A stretch of 64,000 bases of DNA, from positions 682,001-746,000 of the forward strand of contig NZ_JAAXOX010000001.1 in the NCBI RefSeq assembly GCF_012396125.1, given 5' to 3'. Each line of letters begins with the position of its first letter. Position 1 is the first letter of the stretch. The translations under genes and the position numbers were made by a program. This DNA is from Cellulomonas denverensis (GTDB taxonomy: Bacteria; Actinomycetota; Actinomycetes; Actinomycetales; Cellulomonadaceae). Positions 63,685-64,000 of the stretch are shown one piece after another. The notes beneath the pieces are model-generated. The model searched no databases, was not told the DNA's origin, and worked only from the letters and a program-made list of their open reading frames with translations.

Positions 63685-64000
63685 GCACCGCGATCCTGAA
63701 CCCGGCCGAGCTGGCCACACAGGCCACCAACCGGGTACCGCTGCTGACCACCGTGCGGCAGACCTTCGCGCTGGCCTGGCGCGGGGTGCTGAAGATGCAG
63801 CGCACCCCGGAGCAGCTGTTCGACGTGACGGCCCAGCCGATCATCTTCACCCTGCTGTTCACCTACGTCTTCGGCGGGGCGATCGCCGGGGACGTGCAGA
63901 GCTACCTGCCGTTCTTCATTCCCGGCATCCTGGCGCAGACCGTGATCACGACCTCGATCGTCACCGGCATCCAGCTGCGCGAGGACATGGACAAGGGGAT
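63681..64000 (+). CDS. DrrB-type ABC exporter permease, 5' part
   Basis: About 106 codons are in the window, up to the right edge. After a soluble start (MSTAILNPAELATQ) comes LAWRGVLKMQRTPEQLFDVT, then the first membrane helix IIFTLLFTYVFGGAI and YLPFFIPGILAQTVITTSIV, the ABC-2 permease layout. Coupled to the ATPase by an ATGA overlap. Substrate cannot be inferred. Confidence 0.88.
   Translation, partial: MSTAILNPAELATQATNRVPLLTTVRQTFALAWRGVLKMQRTPEQLFDVTAQPIIFTLLFTYVFGGAIAGDVQSYLPFFIPGILAQTVITTSIVTGIQLREDMDKG

Overview
The window is very GC-rich (roughly 72-74%) and reads as chromosomal DNA of an actinobacterium, most likely in or near the Cellulomonas-type Micrococcales. The basis is the codon bias, the many GTG/TTG starts, the mostly 4-bp ATGA/GTGA gene overlaps, the MoeZ/MoeA/DUF6457 style of molybdenum cofactor genes, the tad locus with ssd and DUF4244, and a K+-independent H+-pyrophosphatase. 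The genus is an inference; no rRNA or tRNA gene was seen. I saw no phage, transposase or CRISPR array.

Layout. (1) 1-1.6 kb: the 5' end of a sugar ABC ATPase and a ChvE-type sugar-binding lipoprotein, with an intercistronic hairpin and an upstream palindromic operator. (2) 1.8-11.9 kb: a molybdenum island on alternating strands (moeZ, mog, moaC, moeA, moaA, moaD, moaE, a TOBE/HTH regulator, modA, modB, and one ORF that joins ModC to MobA). (3) 11.6-20.8 kb: respiratory nitrate reductase narGHJI followed by a DUF6457 gene, a divergent regulator, and the transporter narK. NarG is the visible consumer of the cofactor made by region 2. (4) 21.1-27.2 kb: araB-araD-araA, a LacI-type regulator and proC. 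(5) 27.4-33.7 kb: a MacB-type ABC efflux operon with two HlyD-type adaptors and a DUF5666-like lipoprotein. (6) 33.8-42.4 kb: a methyltransferase, histidine phosphatase, lipoprotein, H+-PPase, STAS protein and a DUF1998 helicase. (7) 42.4-48.5 kb: a tad pilus/secretion locus with an Ssd ATPase and a HAD phosphatase. (8) 48.5-64 kb: a possible structured RNA, a degenerate Fic protein, malic enzyme, RlmC, a formate/nitrite transporter, acetyl-CoA synthetase, a DsbA-like protein, a sirtuin, small enzymes and the start of a DrrAB-type exporter.

How the genes may work together. Mo uptake, cofactor synthesis, nitrate reduction, nitrate/nitrite transport and acetate/malate metabolism would support growth with nitrate when oxygen is scarce. 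Arabinose catabolism and the ChvE transporter may share a LacI-type operator half-site. Acs and the sirtuin are 2.3 kb apart and belong to families linked by Acs lysine deacetylation.

Four things stand out. One is the ModC-MobA fusion with repeat insertions. The second is a set of interspersed palindromic repeats, two of them in the same A+B composite form. The third is a paired motif with identical spacing upstream of both tad operons. The fourth is a candidate 150-nt RNA downstream of the HAD gene. Several proteins also carry in-frame short tandem repeats, which looks like a genome-wide habit.
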